From the NCBI GenBank assembly GCA_001695595.3, contig MBPM02000072.1, positions 186,001-250,000 of the forward strand: a DNA stretch of 64,000 nucleotides, read 5' to 3'. The position numbers were made by a program, and so were the translations under genes. Position 1 is the first letter of the stretch. The number at the start of each line of letters is the position of its first letter. The stretch comes from Plasmopara viticola (Eukaryota; Oomycota; Peronosporomycetes; Peronosporales; Peronosporaceae). The notes beneath the pieces are model-generated. The model searched no databases. It worked only from the letters and a program-made list of their open reading frames with translations, and was not told where the DNA came from. Of the stretch, positions 10,646 through 22,695 are shown one piece after another.

Positions 10646-13600
10646 TTTTTGCAAACAAGAATTATACTTTAGGACTCATTAAGCATGTACTTTGGTACCT
10701 TGCGGCAATACCAATATAATAGAAATTCCAGCATCTATGAGCGAAGTTAATCATGTAAGGTCCTCGCGTTTGCTTGCATTTACCACTACATTCCCATGAT
10801 AATTTAATGGACCTAACATTAAATGCTAAGCGAATAGAGAGGTACCACGACCCAACAGATCGCATTTAAAGCTTATACAGAGGGAAATAATTCTCTATGC
10901 ACTTTAATATCTTGCACTTTATTGTGCAGCCGTCGATCCGACTGTAATGCTCACGTATCTTTTGAACGCAAATTATCGTCTCTTTTTCAGGGGTCGCAAG
11001 GGTGCGGAGACCTGATGGGATCGCAAGTTGACCGTCAATAGCCAACCTCGAAAGCAACGTTCATTCGGGCGGCAGCTCTACACAAAAAATGTGCGAGACC
11101 GAGACGCAAGAGGCCTCCTTCAATGCTTCTATTAAAAACATTTCCTTGTGGTATGCGCTGAGAGCAAATGTTCTTTCTCAGGCAACATGCTTTTTGCGAA
11201 GGCAATTAGCTTCACAGAACGCGAGAGATCCGTGAATCGGCTTTGACTTTACTTCGTGGAGACAGAATGAGGGGGCTTCTTGGTAAGTCGTGGTCTTTGT
11301 GCCGCACGTTGAGGAGCGACTCTATATATGCGCTAGGATTTTGCCGTCTCAGCGCCTGAATTGGCAGTAAGCCGAAACCGAGACATATCGGATGTGTTTT
11401 TTTCAAATCGCCAAGACCAAGCTGCACTTTGCATTTAGCACCTTCTCAGATGTATCAAGAATTTGAGTTGCAATGATCAAGAGACTTTTTAGATTAATAT
11501 TTGGCGGCGACAGTTTCCAAGGATATCCCAGAACAAATTTAAATCATCTTTGTATTCTGGCTCTTCATGACGGTAAGTGGAATTGCTAAAGAAGGCATGA
11601 TGCGGTGCCAAATGTACGCACATAGCCGCATAGGGTCGTGATAAGACACTGGCTTTCTTTAAACTTAGTTCTTTTCATGTATACCACACATAGAGTGGCC
11701 TCTGATAAGTGACGTGCAAAGAAGACGAGCGCACTGTTTGGTGCCACGAACAGGTAGTACCCTTCCCATCATTCTAGTCACAGCCATTTCCTTCAGTCAA
11801 TCGTTGACATATCATTTTCATCCAGGCTTTGTGTCTTTGACTTCACCTTGCTTTTTCTGAGCATCCCAGACAGAATTTTGCTCCCTGAGAGCAATGAATT
11901 TTGCCATCTTCGCGGTGGTGGGGGGTCTGACAGCAAGTATACCACCTTTCGGAGTGTGATCCGCGGGAAAAAAAGTTGTTCTGACACCATCTTCAGCAAA
12001 ACACGACGCTTCTTCACAACGTCAACAATCGAAAGGACAGCTCTCTAACGTAAAAAATCGCTGTCGCTGAACGAGTCATTTCACACTTCTTGACCCGAAA
12101 AACCTCTGTTAGTCGTGTTGATTACAAAATTATTGCATTTTCGAGCACCCGTGGTGCTCTCATTCTTCTTCATCATCAGGTGTCAGCGGTTTCTATGGAT
12201 TGCAGAGCATAGAAAAATAATTGGAGTGCATTCTGAAGCGGGAAGTCCAATCAAATCTACCCTTGCCTATGCGCCTCTTCAGTGAACGAAAGATTCCTGT
12301 TTATCGTCCACGGCACACGCGCATATGCACAAAGGCCAATTTTGGTATCGATATCAAAGCAACCTTCTCGGGAGCTGCCTTTATCGTTGTGCATGAACAG
12401 TCAAGAATGATACATAAGTTACCCCCTCTTCGGCGATATAGTGGGGGAAATTGTAATTTACCATTACACTAACATGTGGTTCTGCGGCTTAGCTCGCTAC
12501 GTGCATTAAAAGATTGGTGACTTTAGTACGCGATATTGATCTATACCAATTTTTACTCTGAGGTATATTGCAGGATTAAATCTTGTTGTTTGTGGCGAAC
12601 TATTGGTTAAGCCCAAATGTAAGTAGTGTATTCCCTTGCACACGTCGAACACTTAGCACTGGCGATACTGAACAGTCGTTTACCGAGAGGTCGTATGTCT
12701 TCGTTCACGCTCGAGTAAAGTGTTGCGTGAATCAGCCGCAGAATGAAAATTTAGTTAGCATTTTTCAACGAGTGCCCTGATAATAGGTGTTTGAGAAGCT
12801 CAAAATTGCACTAGTAGTCGGCAGCGATGTGTGTGCGCTTCGGCGTTGAGCCAGCTCACAAATTTAAAGCCGACTCATTGCGCAATTTCAACTAAAAACC
12901 AAGAGTTGAAGCTCCAAATTGAATCTTGAAAATTCTACTAAGTTTCGCTTCCCAAAAAAAATTTACGATCGCTTTTTATGCAAACAGAATGCTTACGACA
13001 CCAACATATTTATTGAGAATTGCAAGCGCAGTCATTATACACATACGCTGCCAAGCTCGCACGTCGCCTTATTTTACATAATCCGTTGTTGTCTCTAGCT
13101 ATTTGGTTACGCGAATCACCTAATTTTTGAAGCAGTGATTGCTGCGACCAATAGCGTTGAGGCTCGCTACATTCAGCGTGTGCGACAAAAAAAATGGCAG
13201 ATAGTTGTTGCAATTATATAGTCAATTATAAATGTACTAGTGCAGATGAACCAAGTGTCATCCACCAGACCATAGAGTGGGAGGCGGCTCCCACCCAAGA
13301 CTGAATGCAATTTTCATTGATTGCATAAATATGCCCAGACCGTGAAGGGTCTGGGCAGTGGAAAACGCCCTTTTAGATTAAAATTTCCGCAGTACAGGGG
13401 GATATCGTTTAAAGCGTTTTTGAGTAGCTTTGTGCAGCCCAAGATTGCAAGAGCTGGCGACTCTTTCGGAAGCCACGGCCTTGCAGCTCCACCCTCTGCT
13501 TACATTTTCTTTCCCCTACTTTGTCATTTGACTTACCGACTTTAGTCAAACACATTAGCTACCATATTAAGAGAGAAACCCAGCGTAATATTGTAGTAAT

Positions 13601-13713
13601 GATGTTTCTAACTCCTCAAGTAGTCATTAGTAATGATTAAGAAGAGGATGTGTAAATTTTCTCAAGGCTGTCGTATCATTGCGTCTCACAGCTCACGCGC
13701 TTTCCACTCAGTC
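10646..13713. other. Intergenic region, 3 kb
   Basis: AT-rich, no supportable gene. Small open frames (for example 11793-12017 minus, 12221-12472 plus) have no motifs. A compact perfect hairpin lies at 13333-13356. Confidence 0.6.
13333..13356. repeat. Perfect 9-bp inverted repeat (hairpin)
   Basis: GCCCAGACC (13333-13341) and GGTCTGGGC (13348-13356) are perfect inverted repeats around a 6-nt loop. This is a GC-rich stem in AT-rich surroundings, of unknown role. Confidence 0.8.
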
Positions 13714-13725
13714 CATCATTTGCCC
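13714..13725 (+). promoter_or_regulatory. Initiator-like element of the RING-H2 gene
   Basis: CCATCATTTGCCC fits the oomycete TCATT-type initiator and lies about 23 nt upstream of ATG 13739. It favours that ATG over any upstream start. Confidence 0.4.
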
Positions 13726-13738
13726 GAAGACGTACAAC

Positions 13739-14566
13739 ATGGTGTTTATCTCGCTCCACAATGTCGTCTGCAATTTCACCGATACGAAGCCGTACAATCA
13801 AGAGCATTTGGAACCATCTCGAAAGTTTAAAAAGCCCTTACAAGTAGTGGTGACTCCAGGGTTGCCAATCAAGCAGCAAAACACTTCACTTTCACGCGCG
13901 AGTCTTTTCCACTTGTCGACACAGCGAGCACCTTCGATGCTCCCTTCTTTTGTGTTATATGTCTTGGATAACGCCATGCGACAGAAGTGGGTCGTAACCA
14001 AGAGCTCCATGGACTGGGCACAGCTGGTCAATAAGATCCGTCGAGCTGGATACAAGTGCAACAATCTTGGGTGTTGTGGCCACTTGCAACAAATTATCAA
14101 GACGTCGATCAAAACTCGGCGTTTGTGGGGTTCTGTCACCCACTACGAGCAATGTACTGCGTTCCAGACATTTGTGAACGACTTAGTTCTGGCCGTCCTA
14201 GGACGCGATACTCCTTGTAAGGCTATGCAGCATACCCGGCATCTTGTTGAAGAATTCCTTGAGATTGCACATCAGCAAAGCAAAGCGATTGACTGTATGC
14301 TACTTCATGAAAATCCAATTGCATCACCAACAATAGCTTCATTGGAGCCCTGTCTTGCCAGAACAAAACGCGAAGACTCGAGTGATGCGAGCGCCGACAC
14401 TTGCGAGTGCCCAATTTGCTGCAGCGATTTGGCTGATGATCAAACGTTGCGTCTGATGTGCGGTCACATCTACCACACCGAATGTGTACGTGTGTGGCTG
14501 AACCTTCAGCACACGTGTCCTGTGTGTCAAGTGCAGCTTAAAGAGGGCATCTCGCACGTCGAATGA
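13739..14566 (+). CDS. RING-H2 zinc-finger protein with PX-like N-terminal region, probable E3 ubiquitin ligase
   Basis: 275 residues from ATG 13739. The frame is open upstream, but an initiator-like TCATTTG sits just before this ATG. The C-terminus (about 218-262) is a RING-H2 finger: CECPIC, then CGHIYHTEC, a tryptophan, and CPVC, giving the C3H2C3 zinc ligands typical of E2-recruiting ubiquitin ligases. The part from about 75 to 190 (KWVVTKSSMDWAQLVNKIRR ... CTAFQTFVNDLVLAV ... LVEEFLEI) has the spacing of a degenerate PX domain: an aromatic start, a later C..F..F..L segment and a closing EEFLEI helix. A PX domain would target phosphoinositide membranes, but the basic phosphate-binding residues are not obvious, so lipid binding is uncertain. 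No transmembrane segment is seen. The substrate is unknown. Confidence 0.8.
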   Translation: MVFISLHNVVCNFTDTKPYNQEHLEPSRKFKKPLQVVVTPGLPIKQQNTSLSRASLFHLSTQRAPSMLPSFVLYVLDNAMRQKWVVTKSSMDWAQLVNKIRRAGYKCNNLGCCGHLQQIIKTSIKTRRLWGSVTHYEQCTAFQTFVNDLVLAVLGRDTPCKAMQHTRHLVEEFLEIAHQQSKAIDCMLLHENPIASPTIASLEPCLARTKREDSSDASADTCECPICCSDLADDQTLRLMCGHIYHTECVRVWLNLQHTCPVCQVQLKEGISHVE

Positions 14567-14781
14567 GTGTGAAGCACGTGACTACTGATACTTGTAAAGT
14601 GACAAGCTGGAGCGGTCCCACATGTCAGTAAAATTGGTCCAGTTTTTGCTTCCGTTCGGGCGGTCAGCAATTCAAAATTGTAGGAGATTGTCAGCTTGTT
14701 CGATAGGTATATACTGTCATTCACCTTAGATTACGTTGTAGCCAAGCTCAATAATTAGCCTCGCTGCTTCTATATCGCTAA

Positions 14782-17648
14782 CTATTTCTTTGCTCCGTCA
14801 TTTGTAGCACAAGAGTTTTTGTCATCCTCGTAATATGATGTTCCATATGCCAGAAAAAACTCTTCACGTACGGCCACTTCCTTCCACGTAACAATATACA
14901 ATTGATTCAAAACGATCGGACTCGTCGTGTCCTGTGGGTTTTCAATTATGCAGCCAGGTACGAGGATGCAATTGTTGTAAAACCCAGAAGCATCCCAGTA
15001 GACATCAGCCGGATATTCGTATACACGGTCGTTCGGAAATCCGCCAGCGGATCCATCTGCGTCAACTAAGCCGTCAAAAGGCATCAAGCGATGCCCATAC
15101 TGCGTTTGAAATTTATCAACATCTCGTACGGTGCCGTTGACAACGACAAAAGTTTCTCCCAGCTCCCCGCATCGCGCTACCTTGTTCAGTCCATCATGGT
15201 GCATTTCTTTGGTAATTCGTCGAACACCGAAAATACAGACTACTGAGAAAGCCGGCCATGGGTGGTCTGACAAATTAAAAAGCCCCCTTCCGGCATTCGG
15301 AATGCCGGAAACCGCAACACCAACGGTGCCATTATCATTTGTCTCTTGGTAGGTAATGGTTTTTAAATTCACCTTTTTAAACACTAGCTTTGGCGGCTTT
15401 GCAATTCGTCGTTTGACTGCAGCTAGCTCGGCGTCTGTAAGCTCGAAGTGAGGAGAGCTAGAAGCCTCGCTTTCAGTGACGGGAGACGAAGAGGCGCTAC
15501 TGCTCTCAAGTCTTCGCTTCTTTCTATAATGACAAGCAAAAAGCACACACGTTTAATTTACAAATCCATCAAAAATCTTATAGACAGCAATAATCCACAC
15601 GTACTGAGCATCCTCGTCAAATATAGCAAACATCTTCATTTGTCGAGAAATCATGCTTTTCATTGCAGACGAGTAGGCCTTCATAGGATTCTTTGTAGCT
15701 AAAATCTTTTGGCAAAGTTTCACCATGTGGACAGACGGATTCGCCACCTGGTGATGACGACAGCGGTTGCACAGTTCTTTTGTAATGCAGCACAAATCAG
15801 CTTTAGAGTTAATTTTGGCAATCATTTCACGCGCCATGGTATCGAGCTTAAAAACTTTGGTCAATTCTGCCACAAGTGCGCTTGGATTAACCTTTGATTC
15901 GTCGTCAACTGACTTAAGGATCGCATCCGCGGCAGGACTATTGGCAAACTGAATAGTTTTCACTCGTCTCACTTTTCCAAACACAAACGCCGAGAAATTT
16001 TGACACTTGACATTTTCCATTTTTTTCCACATGTCGTCAAGTAAAATTTCATCCACGTCCGACACCGCACGCGCTGCTGTTACATCCAGATCCCACGTGC
16101 ACAAGAACGCATTACGAAGCAGATCCAAGGGGTCTTTAACGCGTTTTCTCTTCATTAAGCTTGCATTCGTCGGTAAAGCGGATGCGTGGAGCAGCCATGG
16201 CATAATTGACTTAGTGTAATGATGCAAAAACATCTCACCACCCCGCCTACCTCCTTTTTCAGACGGATCCCAATTGTTAAACCCGAAATACTTTATATTC
16301 AAGTCAAGGACGGTATCCAGTTCTTCCATTTCCTGAGGTGACGCCCGTCCAAGGTATAGTTCCCATGGACCTGGCTGTATTCCGTGCTTTTTCATGAGTG
16401 CCACGACCTCGGGAGATGCTGAGGGTTTGACAGGGGATGATGAAGCGTCAGAAGCTAGTGACACTTCTCGCTTTAACATCTCAAACGCTTCGTCAATTTT
16501 GTGCATTGAGTCATCTTTGCACGCATCCTCATCTTCTAAAGGCGCCGAGTACTGCAATCCCCACTTGGTCCAAAACTCAAATACTGCTCGTACGTTTGAC
16601 TGATCGACAAATCACAAAAGAAACGCCGTCAAAAAATGCTACAGTAAGCAGCATGCGCCTCATCGACGTACATTGTGTTTTGCATCGTCATGCAATTTTT
16701 GCGCGAGCTGGAATAGAATTTTTTCAAGCGAGATCACCAAAGCCGACTCCCGCATCTTCACGTTTCGCTGTTTTTGCGGGTAATTCGCTCGCAAAGACTT
16801 GATGACATCGTGCACAACATATACGATGTTTGCTCGTGCCTTTGACGACTGCATGGCATCCATGGTTTGCGCTAATTTTTGACAAATTGCCTCATGCAAA
16901 TGCTGATGACGAACAATATATTTAGAACAAGCCTAGTAAAACAACAAGTATAAGTCAACGTTGCCAATGTACCCAACTATTTCTTACTGGGTAAAATTGT
17001 AACACACAACGCACCTGAATTGCCGACGGTTTCGTATCCAATTGATCAATAAGCAAGTCAAACTCCAGCATTGGGTCGCCAAACGTGTGTGAAATCGCCT
17101 TGGCTGTCGACTCCAATTCCTCCATAATTTTCATTCGCTCGTGCAATTTCTCCTTCATCTCTACATTCACTTCTGCCACAATAAATCCAATCACAACGCC
17201 ATCTCGATCGGTGCACAGTGACTTTATAGAGTCAGGACTTGCTCCTGCGATACACACAATGATGAGCACGTTGAGTTTATTCACAAAATGAGCCATTTTG
17301 TCCATTTGTCAGCTTCTTACCGCTTTTACGTAGTCGATGAAGACATTTAAGACTTTTCAACACCATGGGAACCAACAGGTAGAGCGTAAAGTTAAACGTA
17401 GACGCCATAAATTGCACACAAAGAGCGCACTCGTGTTTCTTCATGTAAACTTTCATATCTTCGCAATTTTTGGCAAAAAATTTGCAAAAGAAACCCTTCT
17501 GTGGAATGGCAGACAGCTTTGCCTTGGTACTCACAGCCAGACGACGTGGAAAGTCCTGTAGCAACGAGCGCTTCTCCGCCGGTAGTCGGCCAACCAAATC
17601 AATGGATCGGCCTTGAAATTTCACGTCGAGTCGCCAATTATCGCTCAT
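14782..17648 (-). CDS. Five-exon protein with C-terminal SET-like domain
   Basis: Five exons on the minus strand keep phase at every junction: 17648-17321, 17244-17015, 16932-16672, 16599-15605 and 15523-14782. The four introns (76, 82, 72 and 81 nt) start GTAAGA, GTGCGT, GTACGT and GTACGT. The product is 851 residues. The last exon (about 606-851) reads as a divergent SET domain: GIPNAGRGLF at its start, YNNC in place of the NHxC core and EFFLAYGTSYY in place of ExxxDYG. SET proteins usually methylate lysines of histones or other proteins; here several core residues differ, so activity is uncertain. The first 600 residues match nothing I recognise: a Lys/Cys-rich start, a helical middle and a GFNNWDPSEKGGRRGG patch. 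An initiator just upstream of ATG 17648 supports the start. It could be a host chromatin protein or a domesticated element gene. Confidence 0.75.
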
Positions 17649-17673
17649 TCTTGCCTTCTTGTGCCAATTTTTG

Positions 17674-17694
17674 CCAAAATGCCGTCGAATGAGC
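17674..17694 (-). promoter_or_regulatory. Core promoter of the SET-like gene
   Basis: On the minus strand GCTCATTCGACGGCATTTTG fits the oomycete composite promoter (GCTCATTYY followed by CAWTTT). It lies 26-46 nt upstream of ATG 17648. The frame upstream is open but has no ATG, so this site marks the probable transcription start. Confidence 0.6.
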
Positions 17695-17699
17695 TCGAC

Positions 17700-19811
17700 A
17701 AACGTCGATTTGATACAACTTTGACAGTAAAAATGAGCTCGAGAGCGCGAGAAGCACGCGTGGCGTACGTACAGAGCTCGTACAAAAGCACGATGCTGAT
17801 TGTGGGCGGCTAACTTGCAGTGAGTATGCGTAAATCGAAGGTCTCGCGTTCAGGCAACTCGTTCTAGGATTCAATGCTTGCGGACACAGTCTCGCGCGGC
17901 TGCTTTAAGGGAGACTGTCCGGCCACCGAGCCCTCTCGGTATAATTGAAAGCGCACGCGGATTGGCTTAAATAAAAGTATTGATTTGTACCGCAAATTGA
18001 TTGGCTGATCTGGTCAAGTATTAATCTGAAGATGTGCAATACAAGAAGCGGGGGTTGCGTGTGCGCTGGCAGTAGGGCTTCTGTGCTGCCTTAATGCGCT
18101 CTCAGTCAACAAGGTACTGCTTGCTAGAACTTGCCTCCACACACTTTTGTATTAGAATAAACGTTCAACTTGTTATGTGCTTTATGATAAGTAAAGTTCA
18201 TCGATGGAATTTACTCCTTGATAACATCCGTAAGGCAGATTGCGAGTACACTATTAATGTATGCCGTTTGCCGACAATTCCTCTAACATACTTGAATGAA
18301 GAAAGCGATTCACAGAGTAGAACTTCTCATTGATCCGTCCAATTTATCATCGTCGTCGCAATTTGATAACTATAATCATAACACCACGCGTACTGCTTCA
18401 GAGAGGAAGATTTGCGTACAAAACACAAGCCGATCATGAAGCTCCTTGATGAGGTAGCACTCGCTGCGAAGTAAATGTTTTTCGCTGATGGAATCGATTC
18501 GAGATGGTCCACACGCTTAAAAATGGCACCGAGCTATTGAATCTTTAATTATTCAACTTGTGTCGGTGTCTTGAGTGCTCATCTTCTCGTTTGACAGGCC
18601 AATTTCTGGGTGCACTGGCCAAACCAGTTGTAAATTTGCAGATAGCTAAATATTTGCGTCAATTTTTCGAAATACCTGCGCCCAGTACAAATGCCGTTTT
18701 AGGTACCGGGTTGCGGTGGGCTGCAGCATTCTATGCAGGAGCGCACAAAATCCGTAACGTGCATCGTTAAAGCCTCCAACCACTGAAAACAGATCACGCA
18801 CTACGACTGAGCTTTGTGCTGTGGGCTCCGACTACGTCTCGTCAGCCGCAATGGTCAAGACAACAACCTCCACTATTGTGGCTGATACCGACACGTAATA
18901 AAGTCTAGATGTGAATAAGCCGATGGCGGGCTCGGCCACGAGTCGCACGCTGACAATGTCAAACTCTTTGGCGGCGAAGCGACCGCGCTAACGTTAGCCC
19001 TTTATGAAATGGCCTTGCGGCATAGGTCGCGCGTGTTGTTGGTTAGCAAAGTCAGGAAATATCTCATTGTCTTGACTGGCCCGCGCGTGCAACGTTTGAC
19101 AGGCTCTCAATTGTCGGCGTCGACAACTCCATGGCGCTACTGAGCGCAAAGTAAGAATGGTGTTTTTAATACGTCATAAAAATGGAAATTACAAGTCACA
19201 AACACTGCCTTTCTCATGACTTTACATCGTTGAGAATCGATTTGTATAATCGTATGTATGGCGCCTCGAGATGTTGCGGCTGGCACAGTAGTCCCCCTGT
19301 GTGGCCCGATTAAAAGTGCATTAGGGAAAATATACAAAATTTTGAAGAGGAAAAAGCAGAGCGCCGGATGCGGCTACTTAGGATTTAGATTTTCGTACGT
19401 TTAGTCATTAAGATGCACTGCCACACATTGCTTGGGCAAAGATGTGGTCTGCAGGGTCAATTCGCGGCCAGCGAAAGCTGTCTGTCTGTCGTTTATCAAA
19501 GCACAATACACCGCTACTAGAGTATTTGTACCGACATTTCCACAACACCAGCATCCGAAGTGCTCAGCGGGATCTGAACATATTCACCCAAATGTGCTGT
19601 GCTTTATTGGGGTCTTACTCTCTTGTCATAGGTTCGCTGCTTCGAACATCGGTATGTGGGTGTGCTCTGAATGCCTTTGTGGACGGGCAGACTCGAGCAT
19701 GCTACGAGTTCGACATGATACGAAGACAACACAATTGAAATAGTTAATCCATAAGCTTGGAACGACAGGAAATCGCTACACCGCTGCCTTCATCTACAAA
19801 CTTCGACGTTC
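17700..19811. other. Intergenic region, 2.1 kb
   Basis: No supportable gene. About 18780-19130 is more GC-rich than its surroundings and partly open, but shows no domain. It may be an old inserted fragment. Confidence 0.55.
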
Positions 19812-22532
19812 TTAACATCGTCGAAGTAGAACGCGGCGTTCAAGCTCTGGCTGAGCTGCTGCCTGACCTTCAATCTCTAGTCGCACGGGGCCTTGCAAAC
19901 GAGAGAGAATTTGTAAAAAGGTAGGCCGGTGGCGAGGAACGTCACGAAGACAGGCTTCGATCAGTTTACGCCGTTCAGGGAGGCAGGTCGAGGGCAATGA
20001 CGGCCGCAAACCTCTATGTGCCACGCGCATCAGCACCTTTAATCCTGTCTCCTCCTGATCGTGGTACGGAGTCCGTCGCGTTTCTAGCTCAGTCAGAACA
20101 ATTCCGAACGAATAAACGTCAGCTTCCGGTCCATATCGCTCACTGCGAATTATTTCAGGCGCGAGCCAGAATGGAGTGCCCACGAGAGTAGTGAGGGCAT
20201 CGACTCCTTTCTTGTACCGGCGACTGAGTCCAAAGTCTCCGACCTTGCACCCAAATGTGGCCGAACAAAGGATATTGACACTTTTCAAGTCACGGTGAAC
20301 AACAGGCCGTTCCTGTGAGTGCAGGTAGAGCATCCCCTGTACTGCATCCACCGCCATTTTCAAGAGCGGGTCTGCCCACGTGAAGTTCTTGCCTAGTCCT
20401 GAATGCAATACGCTGTGCATATCTCCATTCTCAAGATATTCCATCACAATGCAAACGTTCGAGGCATTGTCCCAACTGGCACCGATAAATTGTACGATAT
20501 TTGGGTGTCGCAAGCATGACATGAGCTCAATCTCATCGCGAAAACTCGCCAAGGCGCTGTCCTCATTCCAAGCATTTCGCTGTCCATGGCGACTTTGTCC
20601 ACCATTTGCGTCGACAATGTGTTCACGACGCATACGCTTGCAGACCACAACAGTACCAAAGTACCGTGCTTTGATCACGTCGCCCATAGAACCACGGCCA
20701 ACAACTTGCAGAAATGTGAGGTCTGCAAACAGGATGTGTACCATTTCCAGGTGCCGCATTTCGGGTGCTGCGAGGACTCTAGCCACAGCACGCTCTTCGT
20801 CTGCGTGGGCAGCATCGTTTTGCAACGCAGCCTCGGCTTGTTTGAGAGACGATTGAAGATTTTCATTTTCTGTTTCGACCAAGAAGTTGGACAGAAACGA
20901 TCTCCGATTTGTACGATCTGTCGAATACGACAAAATGAGCAACAATACGACCACCATTCCATAGCTAAACGTGATGAGCCACTGCAACTGAAGCCCGAAA
21001 GCACTAACTACAATAGCGTACGTCGTGGCAGCAGTGACAGCCACCACTACGACTTGCACAAATTCTAGACGAATCGAGATTACGAACAGAAAACTGAAGA
21101 GCGATGCAAAACTCACGAGCGTCTGGACAAGCGCATCAGAGCAGATGTGAGTCACACTAATGGCCAAATGCATTTGCTCGTTGCTTAGATACGCAAGAGC
21201 AATGCTTGTTGTTTCATTGCTGAAAGAATTCCCATTTGAACTTGAATTTAAGCCAGCAAAAGCCGACGTCAGTTCCGGGTTAGACGCATTGCATGCAAGG
21301 TGGTCATGCACGACCGTTATATAGGCGTTCGTGGCCAAACGACTGGCGTCCGCCAGCCAGACCTGAAATGTCAGGTTAAATACAATAATAATTAGACACA
21401 CCCAACAACGCCACCGAGTTTGAAATGGATTGATCTTGTTCGGAAGCGCAGCAAATGGAAGTGCGATCAAAATGTAAATCCACTGGAGCGTCGTCGGTAG
21501 TGATTTATACGAGAGAATGAATTGTTCCATTCCGATGATTTTTAATCTCGGAAGCACATAGAAGATTGAAATGACGAGTAAGTGAACCAACATCCACAGT
21601 GCCACGTGCCAGCGAGCACGTTTGAACCAGTAAATTGCTGTGAAATCTTGGTACAGTGTCTCAAGCTTTAGATCTAAAAAAAATCTAGTGTACTTGTTAA
21701 ACACTTGTTGATCCGGTTTCATCAGCACGGCATCAATGTACTGCACAGTTGCATCATCGACGTCCAAAAGCATCGCTTCTTTATCGTCGCCACTGTTGGA
21801 GCTACCGCGGGTATATTCCTGCCGCCGTCGCCTTCTTTCATGTCGATCTTTTCTACGTGCATCCTTCTCTTCATTGCGATGATAAGTACCAGCGCTAAAC
21901 GCCTCTGCCTGTCGAGTTTCTGCAGACGAAGATCCAGATACATCAGCAAGCGGAGGCGTGACGAAGCCCACACGCTTTAAACCACAGCGAAGTCGTCTCC
22001 TGTCTCGACGTCTCGGCGATAGAGTATAATAGGGGTGATCTTCCAATTCCTGAGTCTGTTGCGTGTCATTAATTTTTCCAGACACTGCCCAAGTATCTTG
22101 AGTACAACGAAGCCCCTCGTTGTCGGTAGCAATCACTGGAGGCAGCACACCCGACACCAATGGTGACATACTACTATCTGTCTCAGAGGATCCACGCGGT
22201 GCTGCAGGACTTGCAATTGCTTCAAACTTTCGACGCGAAACCTCTTTATACACTCGCTCCATCCTATGCTTGGCAACTTGCTCATCGCAGCCTCGAGGAT
22301 GAGTCGAAGCCGATCGAGGTGGAAGGGCTTGCGCGGCTTCTGCTGGTTTCATGAAGCTTCGAGAATGTGCTGCGAATCGACTCAATACAGGTGAAGCAGA
22401 TGCATGGTCTAAAGTCGAAGAAGAAGACATCTTGGTTTCTTCGTGTCGCTGGTGGTCGGCCAAAAGATCGGCCAGCGCACTCTTCCTAGCCATGGCGTTA
22501 TGTGGGGACTTGCGATCATAAGGAAAAGTCAT
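19812..22532 (-). CDS. Six-transmembrane TKL-family protein kinase
   Basis: 906 residues from the first ATG (22532); the frame extends three codons further to a TTG. The N-terminal 300 residues are low-complexity, Ser/Arg-rich and probably disordered. Six hydrophobic helices lie near 309-329, 348-364, 375-393, 468-487, 490-512 and 518-535. The loop between helices 3 and 4 is about 75 residues with several NxS/T sequons, suggesting it faces outside or the lumen. After helix 6 comes a short coiled coil, then a kinase domain (about 605-880): glycine loop GRGSMGD, VVCKRM lysine, HRDLKSVN catalytic loop, DFGLSRR and APE. The sequence type is tyrosine-kinase-like (TKL), a family expanded in oomycetes; it should phosphorylate Ser/Thr. 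All catalytic residues are present. It may sense a membrane or external signal. It is head to head with the thioredoxin-like gene at 22696; a TCATCTT initiator-like site lies 14 nt before the ATG. Confidence 0.9.
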   Translation of the reverse strand: MTFPYDRKSPHNAMARKSALADLLADHQRHEETKMSSSSTLDHASASPVLSRFAAHSRSFMKPAEAAQALPPRSASTHPRGCDEQVAKHRMERVYKEVSRRKFEAIASPAAPRGSSETDSSMSPLVSGVLPPVIATDNEGLRCTQDTWAVSGKINDTQQTQELEDHPYYTLSPRRRDRRRLRCGLKRVGFVTPPLADVSGSSSAETRQAEAFSAGTYHRNEEKDARRKDRHERRRRRQEYTRGSSNSGDDKEAMLLDVDDATVQYIDAVLMKPDQQVFNKYTRFFLDLKLETLYQDFTAIYWFKRARWHVALWMLVHLLVISIFYVLPRLKIIGMEQFILSYKSLPTTLQWIYILIALPFAALPNKINPFQTRWRCWVCLIIIVFNLTFQVWLADASRLATNAYITVVHDHLACNASNPELTSAFAGLNSSSNGNSFSNETTSIALAYLSNEQMHLAISVTHICSDALVQTLVSFASLFSFLFVISIRLEFVQVVVVAVTAATTYAIVVSAFGLQLQWLITFSYGMVVVLLLILSYSTDRTNRRSFLSNFLVETENENLQSSLKQAEAALQNDAAHADEERAVARVLAAPEMRHLEMVHILFADLTFLQVVGRGSMGDVIKARYFGTVVVCKRMRREHIVDANGGQSRHGQRNAWNEDSALASFRDEIELMSCLRHPNIVQFIGASWDNASNVCIVMEYLENGDMHSVLHSGLGKNFTWADPLLKMAVDAVQGMLYLHSQERPVVHRDLKSVNILCSATFGCKVGDFGLSRRYKKGVDALTTLVGTPFWLAPEIIRSERYGPEADVYSFGIVLTELETRRTPYHDQEETGLKVLMRVAHRGLRPSLPSTCLPERRKLIEACLRDVPRHRPTFLQILSRLQGPVRLEIEGQAAAQPELERRVLLRRC

Positions 22533-22695
22533 TTCAGCCAATTAAAAGATGAGAGAAGCTAAGACTCGACAAATTTCTGACTATCTTTTATATTAAACCA
22601 ATCATCGATTACGAGCAGTGTATTGATCAACTACTCTCTTCTACCGTTACACGCCACTCCGGGCATTAGAACCGAACTTTCCACCGCGTGTCAAG
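22533..22695. promoter_or_regulatory. Divergent promoter between TKL kinase and thioredoxin-like gene A
   Basis: Only 163 bp separates the two start codons, so transcription of both genes must be driven from here or from within the neighbour. A TCATCTT initiator-like site (minus strand, about 22552-22546) can serve the kinase; no equally clear site is seen for gene A. Confidence 0.5.

Noticed and set aside
17649..17870. Longer N-terminus of the SET-like protein (reads FYCQSCIKSTFVELIRRHFG)
   Set aside because: Protein-like, but there is no ATG, and a strong composite promoter lies inside this stretch.
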